In this document: one piece after another, positions 27,094-35,549 of the stretch
Layout of the letters: every line of letters starts with the position of its first letter
Numbering within the stretch: the stretch's first letter is position 1
Source: 0-14-3-00-62-12 sp034440555
GTDB taxonomy: Bacteria > Pseudomonadota > Gammaproteobacteria > Xanthomonadales > Ahniellaceae
NCBI GenBank assembly: GCA_034440555.1
Contig: JAWXCG010000295.1
Coordinates: 1 to 64,000, forward strand
Length of the DNA stretch: 64,000 nt
Direction: 5' to 3'
The notes under the pieces: generated by a model
What the model was told of the DNA's origin: nothing
The model's database searches: none
The model's input: only the letters and a program-made list of their open reading frames with translations
Translations under genes and position numbers: made by a program

Positions 27094-29220
27094 CTAGCTC
27101 CGCTTACCCATGAAGCGGCGTGCCTCGATGACGTTGGGCAGGGCGGCTACCCGGTTGAGCAAACCGGTCAGTTGGCCAAAGTCGCTGACGCGCACTGCAA
27201 AATTCATTTCGGCCAGCCCATGATCGCGATCCAGTCGCGTGCTGGCAGCGAGCACATGCGCATCGGCGGCAGAAATCGCACTCGATACATCCTTTAGCAG
27301 CCCTTTGCGGTCATAGCCGCGCACCAGAATATCCACCTCGTAGGCCTGCCCGCCGCGGCCGCCCCATTCGACTTGGATCATGCGGTCTGGAGCGCGCAGG
27401 CTCAAACTCTGCAGGCTCTTGCAGCTACTGAGATGAATGCTGACGCCGCGGCCTTTGGTCAGATAGCCGATGATCGCATCACCCGGCACCGGCTGGCAGC
27501 AGCGCGCAATGACGGTCAACAGATTGCCAACGCCCTCGATAATGATCGCGTCCTTGTCGCGCGGTTTGGCGCGAACGGGCTCGGCGCTGTGCTCAGGTTT
27601 TTCAGTCTTGGGTTGCGCGATCTCGTGCAGTGCACGGGCAATCTGGCCGGAGCTGACTTCGCCGATGCCGACGGCAACCAGCAGATCATCTACCGTTTTC
27701 AGATTGAAGCGCGCCGGCACCAGAGCCAGGTCGGCCTCATGCATGGCCACACGCCTGAGTTCTTTCTCGAGTACCTCCTTGCCAGCCGACACATTGCGGT
27801 CGTGGTCGAGTCGGCGAAACCATGCGCGTACTTTTTCCTTGGCACGTGGCGTTGTCAGGAACTGGCGCGATGCCATCAGCCAGTCACGGCGTGGTTCCAA
27901 TACTTTGCCCGTGACGATCTCGATGACATCACCGCTGGACGGCACCACGTCCAGCGGCATCAACCGGCCGTTGACCTTGGCGCCACGGCAGCGATGGCCG
28001 ACATCGGTGTGCACGTGGTAGGCAAAATCTAGCACGGTGGCGCCGCGCGGCATTTCCAACACTTTGCCCTGCGGCGTCAGCAAATAGACTCGATCGTCGA
28101 TGACTTCGGTCTGCATGCCAGCGAGCAAAGCCGCATCGGACTCGGTATCTGCCTTGGCTTCCAACATCTGGCGCAGACCGGCTATGCGGCGTTCAAACGC
28201 CGAGTCGGCGCCGCCACCTTCTTTGTAGCGCCAGTGCGCAGCCACACCCAATTCGGCATGCTCGTGCATCTCCTGCGTGCGGATCTGGATCTCCAGCGTC
28301 CTGCCCTGCGGCCCGATCACCGCAGTGTGCAGCGACTGGTAGTTGTTGCCTTTGGGTCGCGCGATGTAGTCATCAAACTCACCCGGAACCGGTGGCCAGG
28401 TGGCATGCACCACGCCCAGCGCCGCGTAGCAGTCGGGAATATCCTTGACCAACAAGCGTACGGCACGGATGTCGTACAACCCATCGATATCGACGTCCTT
28501 GCGGCTCATCTTGCGCCAGATTGAGTAAATATGTTTTGGCCGCCCGGCAACCTCGGCGGCTACACCCGCCGCCGTCAGCGTCTGCGATAGTTCGCGTTTT
28601 ACGTGCTCGATAAATCCCTCACGGTCGCCACGACGCTCGTCCAACGCCTTGGCGATGCGCCGGTAATTTTCCGGCTGCAGGAAGCGAAAGCTCAGATCCT
28701 CCAGCTCCCATTTCAACTGCCACACACCCAATCGATTGGCCAGCGGCGCGTGGATGTCAGCAGTCAGCTGCGCCAACGCGCGCCGCTCTTCGTCCGGCAG
28801 GCTTGCCGCCTGACGCAGCCGCACCAGCTGCGTCGCCAACAGGATGAACACCACCCGCAGATCTTTGATGATTGACAGCAACAAACGGCGCAGCCCTTCG
28901 GCGCTGCCAGTGGTGCCGCGCGTGGCGTACAGCGTCCACACTTTGGCTGCCTCGCGCTGCCCTTCGATCAGTGTACGCAGCGCCGCTGCTGAATCGTCCA
29001 GACCGGCGGCATGCAAAATGGTGGCGGCCAACGTGTCGGTGTCCACACGCAGCCAGGCGAGCAGATCGAGGGTCGCGGTCAGCTCCTCCTCGCGTTCCCC
29101 CGAAAGCCCCGCCGCAACCACACGCTCACAAGCCTGCCGCACGCTCACGGCAACCGCACCGCGCGCGGCTTGATCGGCGAGCCAGGACGCAAGATTGTGG
29201 TGCACTTCAGGAGATTTCAT
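27094..29220 (-). CDS. relA: GTP pyrophosphokinase RelA
   Basis: 708 aa stringent-response (p)ppGpp synthetase. The N-terminal HD hydrolase domain is degenerate (ILHAAGLDD where active hydrolases have HDxxED), so hydrolase activity is not expected. The synthetase domain has GRPKHIYSIWRKMSRKD and GEFDDYIARPKGNNYQSLHTAV, with the acidic EFDD motif typical of monofunctional RelA rather than the RFKD of bifunctional SpoT/Rel. A TGS domain (VYLLTPQGKVLEMPRGATVLDFAYHVH), helical region, zinc-finger-like cysteines and a C-terminal ACT domain (YEVDILVRGYDRKGLLKDV) follow. It lies downstream of hrpA. Confidence 0.95.
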   Translation of the reverse strand: MKSPEVHHNLASWLADQAARGAVAVSVRQACERVVAAGLSGEREEELTATLDLLAWLRVDTDTLAATILHAAGLDDSAAALRTLIEGQREAAKVWTLYATRGTTGSAEGLRRLLLSIIKDLRVVFILLATQLVRLRQAASLPDEERRALAQLTADIHAPLANRLGVWQLKWELEDLSFRFLQPENYRRIAKALDERRGDREGFIEHVKRELSQTLTAAGVAAEVAGRPKHIYSIWRKMSRKDVDIDGLYDIRAVRLLVKDIPDCYAALGVVHATWPPVPGEFDDYIARPKGNNYQSLHTAVIGPQGRTLEIQIRTQEMHEHAELGVAAHWRYKEGGGADSAFERRIAGLRQMLEAKADTESDAALLAGMQTEVIDDRVYLLTPQGKVLEMPRGATVLDFAYHVHTDVGHRCRGAKVNGRLMPLDVVPSSGDVIEIVTGKVLEPRRDWLMASRQFLTTPRAKEKVRAWFRRLDHDRNVSAGKEVLEKELRRVAMHEADLALVPARFNLKTVDDLLVAVGIGEVSSGQIARALHEIAQPKTEKPEHSAEPVRAKPRDKDAIIIEGVGNLLTVIARCCQPVPGDAIIGYLTKGRGVSIHLSSCKSLQSLSLRAPDRMIQVEWGGRGGQAYEVDILVRGYDRKGLLKDVSSAISAADAHVLAASTRLDRDHGLAEMNFAVRVSDFGQLTGLLNRVAALPNVIEARRFMGKRS

Positions 29221-29370
29221 GAGGCAAGCGTAGCGGCATCGCTATGGAGTAAGGAATGTCGTGGCGACCGTCGAGCAATAGAGCCCGCGCGCAGCGCGTA
29301 CCCACCGAGCCAGTGTGGGTCGACGCTATGCGCGGACACTCTTTCGCGCTGCAGGGCGCCGCTGGCAACG

Positions 29371-32300
29371 TCATCCGTTTCGGGCAAGCGCTTCAAGCGC
29401 GCGTTGGATGCGCTTCTCCGAGACCGGTTCGCGCGTACCCAGATCCTGGGCAAAAAGTTGCACACGCAGCTCCTCGATCGCCCAGCGCACAGCATCGATC
29501 TGTGCCAGCGAAGCTTCCGGGTGGTCCACAGCCGCAGAGTGAATCAGCGGCGAATTCGCGGTCGCGTCTGTCGCCGGCAGACGCCGCTGCCAGTTCGATT
29601 TTAGCTGCGCCAACTGCAGTTCAAAATCGCGTGCGATCAGCATACGCGCCTGATCCTTGCGCGGATCGTTCTGCAAGCGTTCGGCGCGCAGGCGCATCGC
29701 TTTCAGATAGCGTGGCAGTTCGCGCATGCGGCCAATGGCAAATTGCCGGGCGAAGCCGGGGAAGACCAGATGCGCGACCTGTTCGCGCAGGTCCTCGAGA
29801 TTGGCCTGGGCAAAGCCCATCAAGCCGGATTTCAGCTGGGGCATCAGCTCGGCATAGGCAGCGAGCGCTGCTTCGACTGCGTTCAGCCGCTCAATCGCCA
29901 GTAGCGAGAGTTGCCTTGCAATCGTGCTTTCACTCAGTCGAAAAGCATCCAGCGAACGCGCCGTGGCGCTGTCCAGCGCCAGCAGATCATCGAGCGCGCC
30001 CTGCGCGATGTCCTCGCGCAATTGTTCGGGCGAGGCCATCGGCGTGTAGGCGAGCGCCAGTTTCGCGCCCAGTGGCAACTGCTTGCGCACCTGCTTGAGT
30101 TTCTCGGCGAGCGCAAAGCGCAGCAAACGCCTGACCCCGGCGGCATGCGCGCTGCGCGCTTCCGCTTCCTGTTCAAACACTGCCAGATCGACACGATGAA
30201 CTCGATCGACCAACGCCGGGAACGCGTGCATTCCGGAAGCTGCGGTGACGCTATGCACTATGGGTTCGGCTGGAAATGCACGCAGGTCCTCCTGTGCCAA
30301 TTCGCCTGCTGCTTTCTCAGCAAATGCAGCACGCGCCCGCTCGCCATACTGCTGGCGCAGGCCATTCAGATCGCGACTCTCGGCAAGTACCTGCTTGCCC
30401 TCGTCGAGCAGACAGATGCGCATGCGCAGATGGGCGGGCAGCGCGCTCTCGGCGACCTGCCACTCGACTGACGGTACCTCAACACCGGTGACACGCCTGA
30501 GATAGGCACCCAGTGCGGTGGTCAAGATTTCCGTGCGCGTGGTCTGTGCTTCGACAAATGCCCGCGCGAAATCGGGCGCCGGTACAAAATTGCGCCGCAG
30601 CGCCTTGGGCAGAGCGCGAATCAGTTCGGCAGCTTTGGCTTCGAGCAAACCGGGCACCAACCAGCCGATCTGCGCCTGCGTCACCGCATTGAGCCACGCC
30701 AGTGGTAAGTGCAAAGTGACACCATCGTCCGCCTTGCCCGGGTCAAACACGTAGCTGAGTCGGCATCGTTCGCGCCCCTGCGCATCGCTTCCCGAGTTCC
30801 AGTGTTGCGGGAATCGATCCGCGTCGCTGCTGCCGCTCTGCAAGACATCATCGAGCTGCCATTCGAGCGCCTGCAACTGTTCTGGCTTTGCCCGGCGCGC
30901 GTAGGCCTCCAATGCCGCGGCATTGTGGATATCGGTCGGCAGTCGCGCGTCCCACCAGACCGCAAGCTCGGCTTCGTCACGCAGCAATCCGTGCCGGCGC
31001 TGCTTGGCCTCTTCGGCGCGGGCCTGCGCCAGCACGTCGCGGTTGTGCGCAATGCAACGTGCCCGCAGATCGATTTCGCAAGGCACTAGCGCCTCGTGGA
31101 TAAAGATGGCGCGCGCGGCCACTGGATCAATGCTGCCGTAATGCACCGGCCGGCGCTCGACCAGAATCAATCCAAAAAGCGTGATCTGTTCAAATGCCAT
31201 TACCTGTCCGCGCTTGCGATCCCAATGCGGGTCGTGGTGCGCGCGGCGAATCAGGTGGGCGGCCTGTTCCACCGCCCACTGCGGTTCAATGCGCGCATTG
31301 GTGATGCCGTACAGCTTTTGCGTATCCAGCAATGTAGCCGATAGCACCCACAGCGGCGGACTCTTGGCCACAGCCGAGCCTGGAAATACCTGAAAACGCC
31401 GCCCGCGCGGGCCATGGTAGATGCCCTTCTCATCTTTGTGTCCGAGGTTGCCGGGCAGCCCGGAGATCAGCGCGCGATGCAACGCTTCGAAATTGGCTGG
31501 CTTATCTGCGGCCGCCAGCTTCCATCCCAGCTCATCGGTCTGCAGCAGAAGTTGCCGATGCAGTTCGCGCCATTCGCGCATGCGCATGAACGAGAGAAAG
31601 CGCGATTCACACCAATCACGCAACTTCGACTGGGTGAGCTCCTCGTGCGCCAGCGTGTAGGCGGCCCAAAGCCTGAGCACACCGACAAAGTCGGAATGTG
31701 GATCGACAAACTGGGCATGCGCGGCATCGGCGGCGGCGCGCGCATCGGCCGGTCGCTCGCGCGGGTCCTGGGTCGACAGGAACGCCGCGATGGCGATCAT
31801 CTCGCGCAGCGCGCCGAGCTTCTCAGACTCCAGCAGCATGCGCGCAAGTTTCACGTCGATCGGCAGCCGTGCCAGTTGACGGCCGATGGCGGTGAGCTGG
31901 CGCCGATCCTCGCTGATCGCCGCGAGTTCGAGCAATTGCGCATAGCCATCGTTGGTCGCGCGCTCGCCAGGGGGTTCCAGAAATGGAAATTGTTCAATCG
32001 CACCCAGGCCGAGGTTCATCATGCGCAGAATCACCCCGGACAGCGAAGAACGCAGAATCTCCGGATCGGTGTAGCGCGGGCGTTGCAAATAATCCGACTC
32101 GTCGTAGAGGCGATAGCAGATGCCCGGACCCACGCGCCCGCAGCGACCTTTGCGTTGATCTGCACTGGCCTGCGAGATCGGCTCGATGTGCAGACGCTGC
32201 ACCTTGTGGCGATGGCTGTAGCGATTGATGCGCGCCTCGCCGCTGTCGATCACATAGCGAATGCGCGGCACCGTCAACGAGGTCTCGGCCACGTTGGTAG

Positions 32301-33411
32301 TGAGCACGATGCGGCGCTTGGGGCCCGGATTGAAAATGCGGTCTTGATCACGCGCCGAAAGCCGCGCGTAAAGCGGCAACACCTCGGTCTCTCGAAACTT
32401 ACGGCGTTCCAGCGCATCGTGGGCATCACGGATTTCGCGTTCGCCGGGCAAAAATACCAGGATGTCGCCGAGCGGATCTTCGCGACTGATTTCTTCCACT
32501 GCGTCGGCCAGCGGATCGGAGCGTGCACCGGATCTATGGTCCGCCTCGCTACGTCCGGCCGGCCGGTTGGATGGCGCAGCGGGCTCGGTGATTGCGGGGC
32601 GATAGCGCACCTCGACCGGATAGCTGCGCCCCTCGACATCGACTACCGGTGCGTCGCCAAAGTGTTTCGAGAAGCGATCAGTGTCGATGGTTGCCGAAGT
32701 CACAATGATCTTCAGATCACGGCGCCGTTCGAGCAGGCGCTTGAGATAACCCAGCAGGAAATCGATATTGAGACTTCGCTCGTGCGCCTCGTCGATGATC
32801 AGGGTGTCGTAAGCACTGAGCAGTCGATCGTTCTGCGTCTCCGCCAGCAGAATGCCATCGGTCATGAATTTGATCAGCGTGTTGTCACCGACCTGATCGG
32901 TAAAGCGCACCTGAAAACCGACCAGCGCGCCGACTTCGGTGCCGAGTTCCTGCGCTACGCGGCGCGCCACGCTGCGCGCAGCGATGCGCCTCGGCTGGGT
33001 GCATCCGATCATGCCCGCAACGCCGCGCCCCGCCGCCAAGCACAGTTTGGGCAACTGCGTGGTCTTGCCCGAACCGGTCTCTCCGGCGATCACCACCACT
33101 CGATGCTTACGGATCAGCTCGACGATACGCTCCGCATCGCGCGACACCGGCAACGATTCGTCCAGCTTGATCGCGGGAACACTGGCCGCGCGCCCGCTGC
33201 GGCGCGCGCTGGAAATCTGGAAGGCGCGTTTCAGCGATTCAAGCTCGTTCGCTCCAGTCGCATCGGACGATGACGCTGCAACGACTCGCGCCTTCGCCTC
33301 GGCCCGATCCAGCGCCGCGCGCAGGCGTGCCTGATCCCGCGCCATCACCTCGCCCAGGCGCTGGCGTAGTGCGCGCAATTCCTGCTGATCGGTTGAGCCT
33401 ATCGAATCCAT
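29371..33411 (-). CDS. hrpA: ATP-dependent RNA helicase HrpA (DEAH box)
   Basis: 1346 aa, close to E. coli HrpA (1300). Motifs in order: I GETGSGKTTQLPK, Ia TQPRRIAARSVARRVAQ, II DEAH, III SATIDTDRFSKHF, IV region DILVFLPGEREIRD, V VLTTNVAETSLTVPRIRYVIDSG, VI QRKGRCGRVGPG, then HA2/OB-fold and the large C-terminal DUF3418 region. The start MDSIGSTDQQELRALRQ at 33411 is preferred; the frame continues to 33540 and would add a hydrophobic stretch, which is probably untranslated. The ribosome binding site is weak. It is divergent from the DUF4010 gene. Confidence 0.95.
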   Translation of the reverse strand: MDSIGSTDQQELRALRQRLGEVMARDQARLRAALDRAEAKARVVAASSSDATGANELESLKRAFQISSARRSGRAASVPAIKLDESLPVSRDAERIVELIRKHRVVVIAGETGSGKTTQLPKLCLAAGRGVAGMIGCTQPRRIAARSVARRVAQELGTEVGALVGFQVRFTDQVGDNTLIKFMTDGILLAETQNDRLLSAYDTLIIDEAHERSLNIDFLLGYLKRLLERRRDLKIIVTSATIDTDRFSKHFGDAPVVDVEGRSYPVEVRYRPAITEPAAPSNRPAGRSEADHRSGARSDPLADAVEEISREDPLGDILVFLPGEREIRDAHDALERRKFRETEVLPLYARLSARDQDRIFNPGPKRRIVLTTNVAETSLTVPRIRYVIDSGEARINRYSHRHKVQRLHIEPISQASADQRKGRCGRVGPGICYRLYDESDYLQRPRYTDPEILRSSLSGVILRMMNLGLGAIEQFPFLEPPGERATNDGYAQLLELAAISEDRRQLTAIGRQLARLPIDVKLARMLLESEKLGALREMIAIAAFLSTQDPRERPADARAAADAAHAQFVDPHSDFVGVLRLWAAYTLAHEELTQSKLRDWCESRFLSFMRMREWRELHRQLLLQTDELGWKLAAADKPANFEALHRALISGLPGNLGHKDEKGIYHGPRGRRFQVFPGSAVAKSPPLWVLSATLLDTQKLYGITNARIEPQWAVEQAAHLIRRAHHDPHWDRKRGQVMAFEQITLFGLILVERRPVHYGSIDPVAARAIFIHEALVPCEIDLRARCIAHNRDVLAQARAEEAKQRRHGLLRDEAELAVWWDARLPTDIHNAAALEAYARRAKPEQLQALEWQLDDVLQSGSSDADRFPQHWNSGSDAQGRERCRLSYVFDPGKADDGVTLHLPLAWLNAVTQAQIGWLVPGLLEAKAAELIRALPKALRRNFVPAPDFARAFVEAQTTRTEILTTALGAYLRRVTGVEVPSVEWQVAESALPAHLRMRICLLDEGKQVLAESRDLNGLRQQYGERARAAFAEKAAGELAQEDLRAFPAEPIVHSVTAASGMHAFPALVDRVHRVDLAVFEQEAEARSAHAAGVRRLLRFALAEKLKQVRKQLPLGAKLALAYTPMASPEQLREDIAQGALDDLLALDSATARSLDAFRLSESTIARQLSLLAIERLNAVEAALAAYAELMPQLKSGLMGFAQANLEDLREQVAHLVFPGFARQFAIGRMRELPRYLKAMRLRAERLQNDPRKDQARMLIARDFELQLAQLKSNWQRRLPATDATANSPLIHSAAVDHPEASLAQIDAVRWAIEELRVQLFAQDLGTREPVSEKRIQRALEALARNG

Positions 33412-33627
33412 CGAAACATCTGCGTTGACGTACACCCGCGCGGCCGCGTAGCTTAGCCAGCACAAGATGAAGGAGACAGTGATGAACGCACCAGCGATGA
33501 CCAGGCGCGCGACGAACCCAGCGCCGACCTGCTGACTCAACGGATGCGGGTGCGCGAGAAAAACGCGTGGATGTTGCGCAGCTTGCTACAGTGGCCACAG
33601 CGCACGCACGCGCTAAAGGGCGCCATC

Positions 33628-34872
33628 ATGGACACCCAACTGACTGGGCTGGCAACCGCATTTGGCGTTGGATTGCTCATCGGCATCGAGCGCGAAAGCC
33701 GCAAGAGCGGTGACGATGGTCCGATGGTGGCCGGCATTCGCACCTTCAGCCTGATCAGCCTCAGCGGCGCGATGGCCGCGATCATCGGCATGCCAGCCAT
33801 CGTTGCGGGCGCAGTATTTGTAGGTCTCGCTGGCCTGATGAGCTATCGCAACAGCCAGGACAAGGCGCCTGGTTTGACCACCGAAGTGGCCATGTTTGCC
33901 ACTTTTCTGATCGGCGTGCTGGCGATGTCGCAGGCGGGCCTCAGCGCCGCGCTCGGCGCGGGGATTGCGTTGGTGCTCTCGGCCAAGTCGCGGTTGCACG
34001 ATTTCGTCCGGAAAACGCTATCGGCGCAGGAACTGCACGATGGGCTGTTGCTGCTGGGCGCGGTGTTGATCGTGCTACCTCTGCTTCCCGATCGCGCGCT
34101 CGATCCCTGGGGCGTGTTCAATCTGCAGAAATTGTGGCGCCTGGTGGTGTTGGTGATGGCGATCAATGCCCTCGGCTATGTGGCGCAGCGTGCGCTCGGC
34201 CCGCGACTGGGATTGCCGATCTCCGGCCTGGCCGGCGGCTTCATTTCGGCTACCGCAACCATTGGCGCAATGGCAACGCGCGCGCGCAACGATCCGGAGG
34301 AACGCAGCGGTGCGTTGGCTGGTGCTTTGCTGGCCAATCTTGCTACGGTGCTGCAGCTGGCGATCGTGCTGGCTCTGCTGGCGCCCGTCGTACTCGACGC
34401 TGCCAAACTGGCTCTGGTCCTAGCTGGACTGGCGGCGGCGATCATCGGCGGTTTCGCTGGCTGGCGCGCCTGGCACGCACTCAAGGATACCTCGCACCCC
34501 AACCTTGGCCGCGCATTCGATCTGCGTTCGGCGCTGATCTTCGCGGCGGTGGTGGCCGTCATCCTGTTGATCTCCGCAATGCTATCCAACGCCTTTGGCC
34601 AATATGGCGCCATCGCGGCGGCGGCGGTGGCTGGCTTCGCCGACGCACATGCACCGGCTGCTTCAGTGGCTCAGCTTAGCGTCGCCGGTCGCCTCGATCA
34701 CGACGCGGCGATGCTGGCTATTGCATTGGCGCTGACCACCAATTCGATCAGCAAGATCATCATTGCCTTCGTCAACGGCACCCGCCCGTTTGCGCTCGCA
34801 CTGAGCGCTGGCCTGATACTGATCGTCGCCAGTTTTGTACTCGGGCTGTGGATCTCGCACCGCCTGGCCTGA
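33628..34872 (+). CDS. MgtC/DUF4010 family integral membrane protein
   Basis: 414 aa, roughly 11-12 membrane helices. The N-terminal domain begins TGLATAFGVGLLIGIERESRK and continues GIRTFSLISLSGAMAAIIG, the MgtC/SapB-like signature. The C-terminal DUF4010 domain includes GLPISGLAGGFISATATIGAMATRAR and AAAAVAGFADAHAPAASVAQL. Function unproven; possibly cation-related transport. The start at 33628 has AAAGGG 8-10 nt upstream and begins the signature; an upstream in-frame ATG at 33544 lacks one. Confidence 0.9.
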   Translation: MDTQLTGLATAFGVGLLIGIERESRKSGDDGPMVAGIRTFSLISLSGAMAAIIGMPAIVAGAVFVGLAGLMSYRNSQDKAPGLTTEVAMFATFLIGVLAMSQAGLSAALGAGIALVLSAKSRLHDFVRKTLSAQELHDGLLLLGAVLIVLPLLPDRALDPWGVFNLQKLWRLVVLVMAINALGYVAQRALGPRLGLPISGLAGGFISATATIGAMATRARNDPEERSGALAGALLANLATVLQLAIVLALLAPVVLDAAKLALVLAGLAAAIIGGFAGWRAWHALKDTSHPNLGRAFDLRSALIFAAVVAVILLISAMLSNAFGQYGAIAAAAVAGFADAHAPAASVAQLSVAGRLDHDAAMLAIALALTTNSISKIIIAFVNGTRPFALALSAGLILIVASFVLGLWISHRLA

Positions 34873-34970
34873 ACCACGGGTGGCTGCGGGTACAATGTCC
34901 ACCGCTCAGTTCACGAAAACAGACCTCACGGCAGCGTACAATCAAGTCCTGACTCAGCGGAAATCCGACT

Positions 34971-35549
34971 TTGCCTGGCACTGACATTACGCGCCTGCTG
35001 CGCGAGGCGAGCAGCGGCGATCGCGGCAGCCTCGACGCCGTATTTACGCACCTGTATCCGGAGCTTCGCGCCATCGCGCAGAACCGCCTGAGCATGGGCG
35101 AGCGCACACTGACACCCACTTCTCTGGTGCACGAAGCCTGGCTTCGGCTGGGACAGAATCAATCGCTGAGCCTGGACAACCGCCGCCATTTCCTCGCCTG
35201 TGCGGCGCGCGCGATGCGCGTCATTGTGGTTGATCACTGGCGCGCTGAAACTGCCGCCAAACGCGGTGGCACTGACGAGCATCTCACCCTCGACACTGGC
35301 GTACCCGCGGCCGAGCAACTTTCGGCCGACATGCTGTCGCTGGATCAGGTACTGACCGAACTGCAGGTACTGAATTTTCATCAGCACCAAATCGTCGAGA
35401 TGCATTATTTCGGCGGCGTGGAGTTTGTCGAGCTGGCGCGGTTGTTTGGCTGCTCCGAACGCACGGTGCGTCGTGACTGGCAGCGCGCCCGAGCGTTTCT
35501 GCATGCGCGTCTAGGCGAGGCTGCCAGCGTTGGGCCCCCAACAGCATGA
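34971..35549 (+). CDS. ECF-like RNA polymerase sigma factor, second kinase-linked copy
   Basis: 192 aa beginning with TTG at 34971; an in-frame TGA lies just upstream, so no earlier start is possible and the next ATG would delete region 2. Region 2 has RTLTPTSLVHEAWLRLGQN and FLACAARAMRVIVVDHWRAE; region 4 has QIVEMHYFGGVEFVELARLFGCSERTVRRDWQRARAFL. As in the first copy, the acidic DxED of normal ECF factors is replaced, here by T48-P49-T50-S51, with Thr50 aligned to Thr44 of the other. TACAAT hexamers at 34891 and 34937 are candidate -10 boxes. The stop overlaps the kinase start (ATGA). Confidence 0.9.
   Translation: MPGTDITRLLREASSGDRGSLDAVFTHLYPELRAIAQNRLSMGERTLTPTSLVHEAWLRLGQNQSLSLDNRRHFLACAARAMRVIVVDHWRAETAAKRGGTDEHLTLDTGVPAAEQLSADMLSLDQVLTELQVLNFHQHQIVEMHYFGGVEFVELARLFGCSERTVRRDWQRARAFLHARLGEAASVGPPTA

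Noticed and set aside
31414..33273. A 619-codon open frame on the plus strand opposite hrpA
   Set aside because: Antisense shadow of hrpA; its composition is atypical (Arg/His-rich, no domain motif) and the helicase motifs on the other strand are complete.
33412..33540. N-terminal hydrophobic extension of HrpA
   Set aside because: Would add a membrane-like segment to a cytoplasmic helicase; no ribosome binding site and not a family feature.
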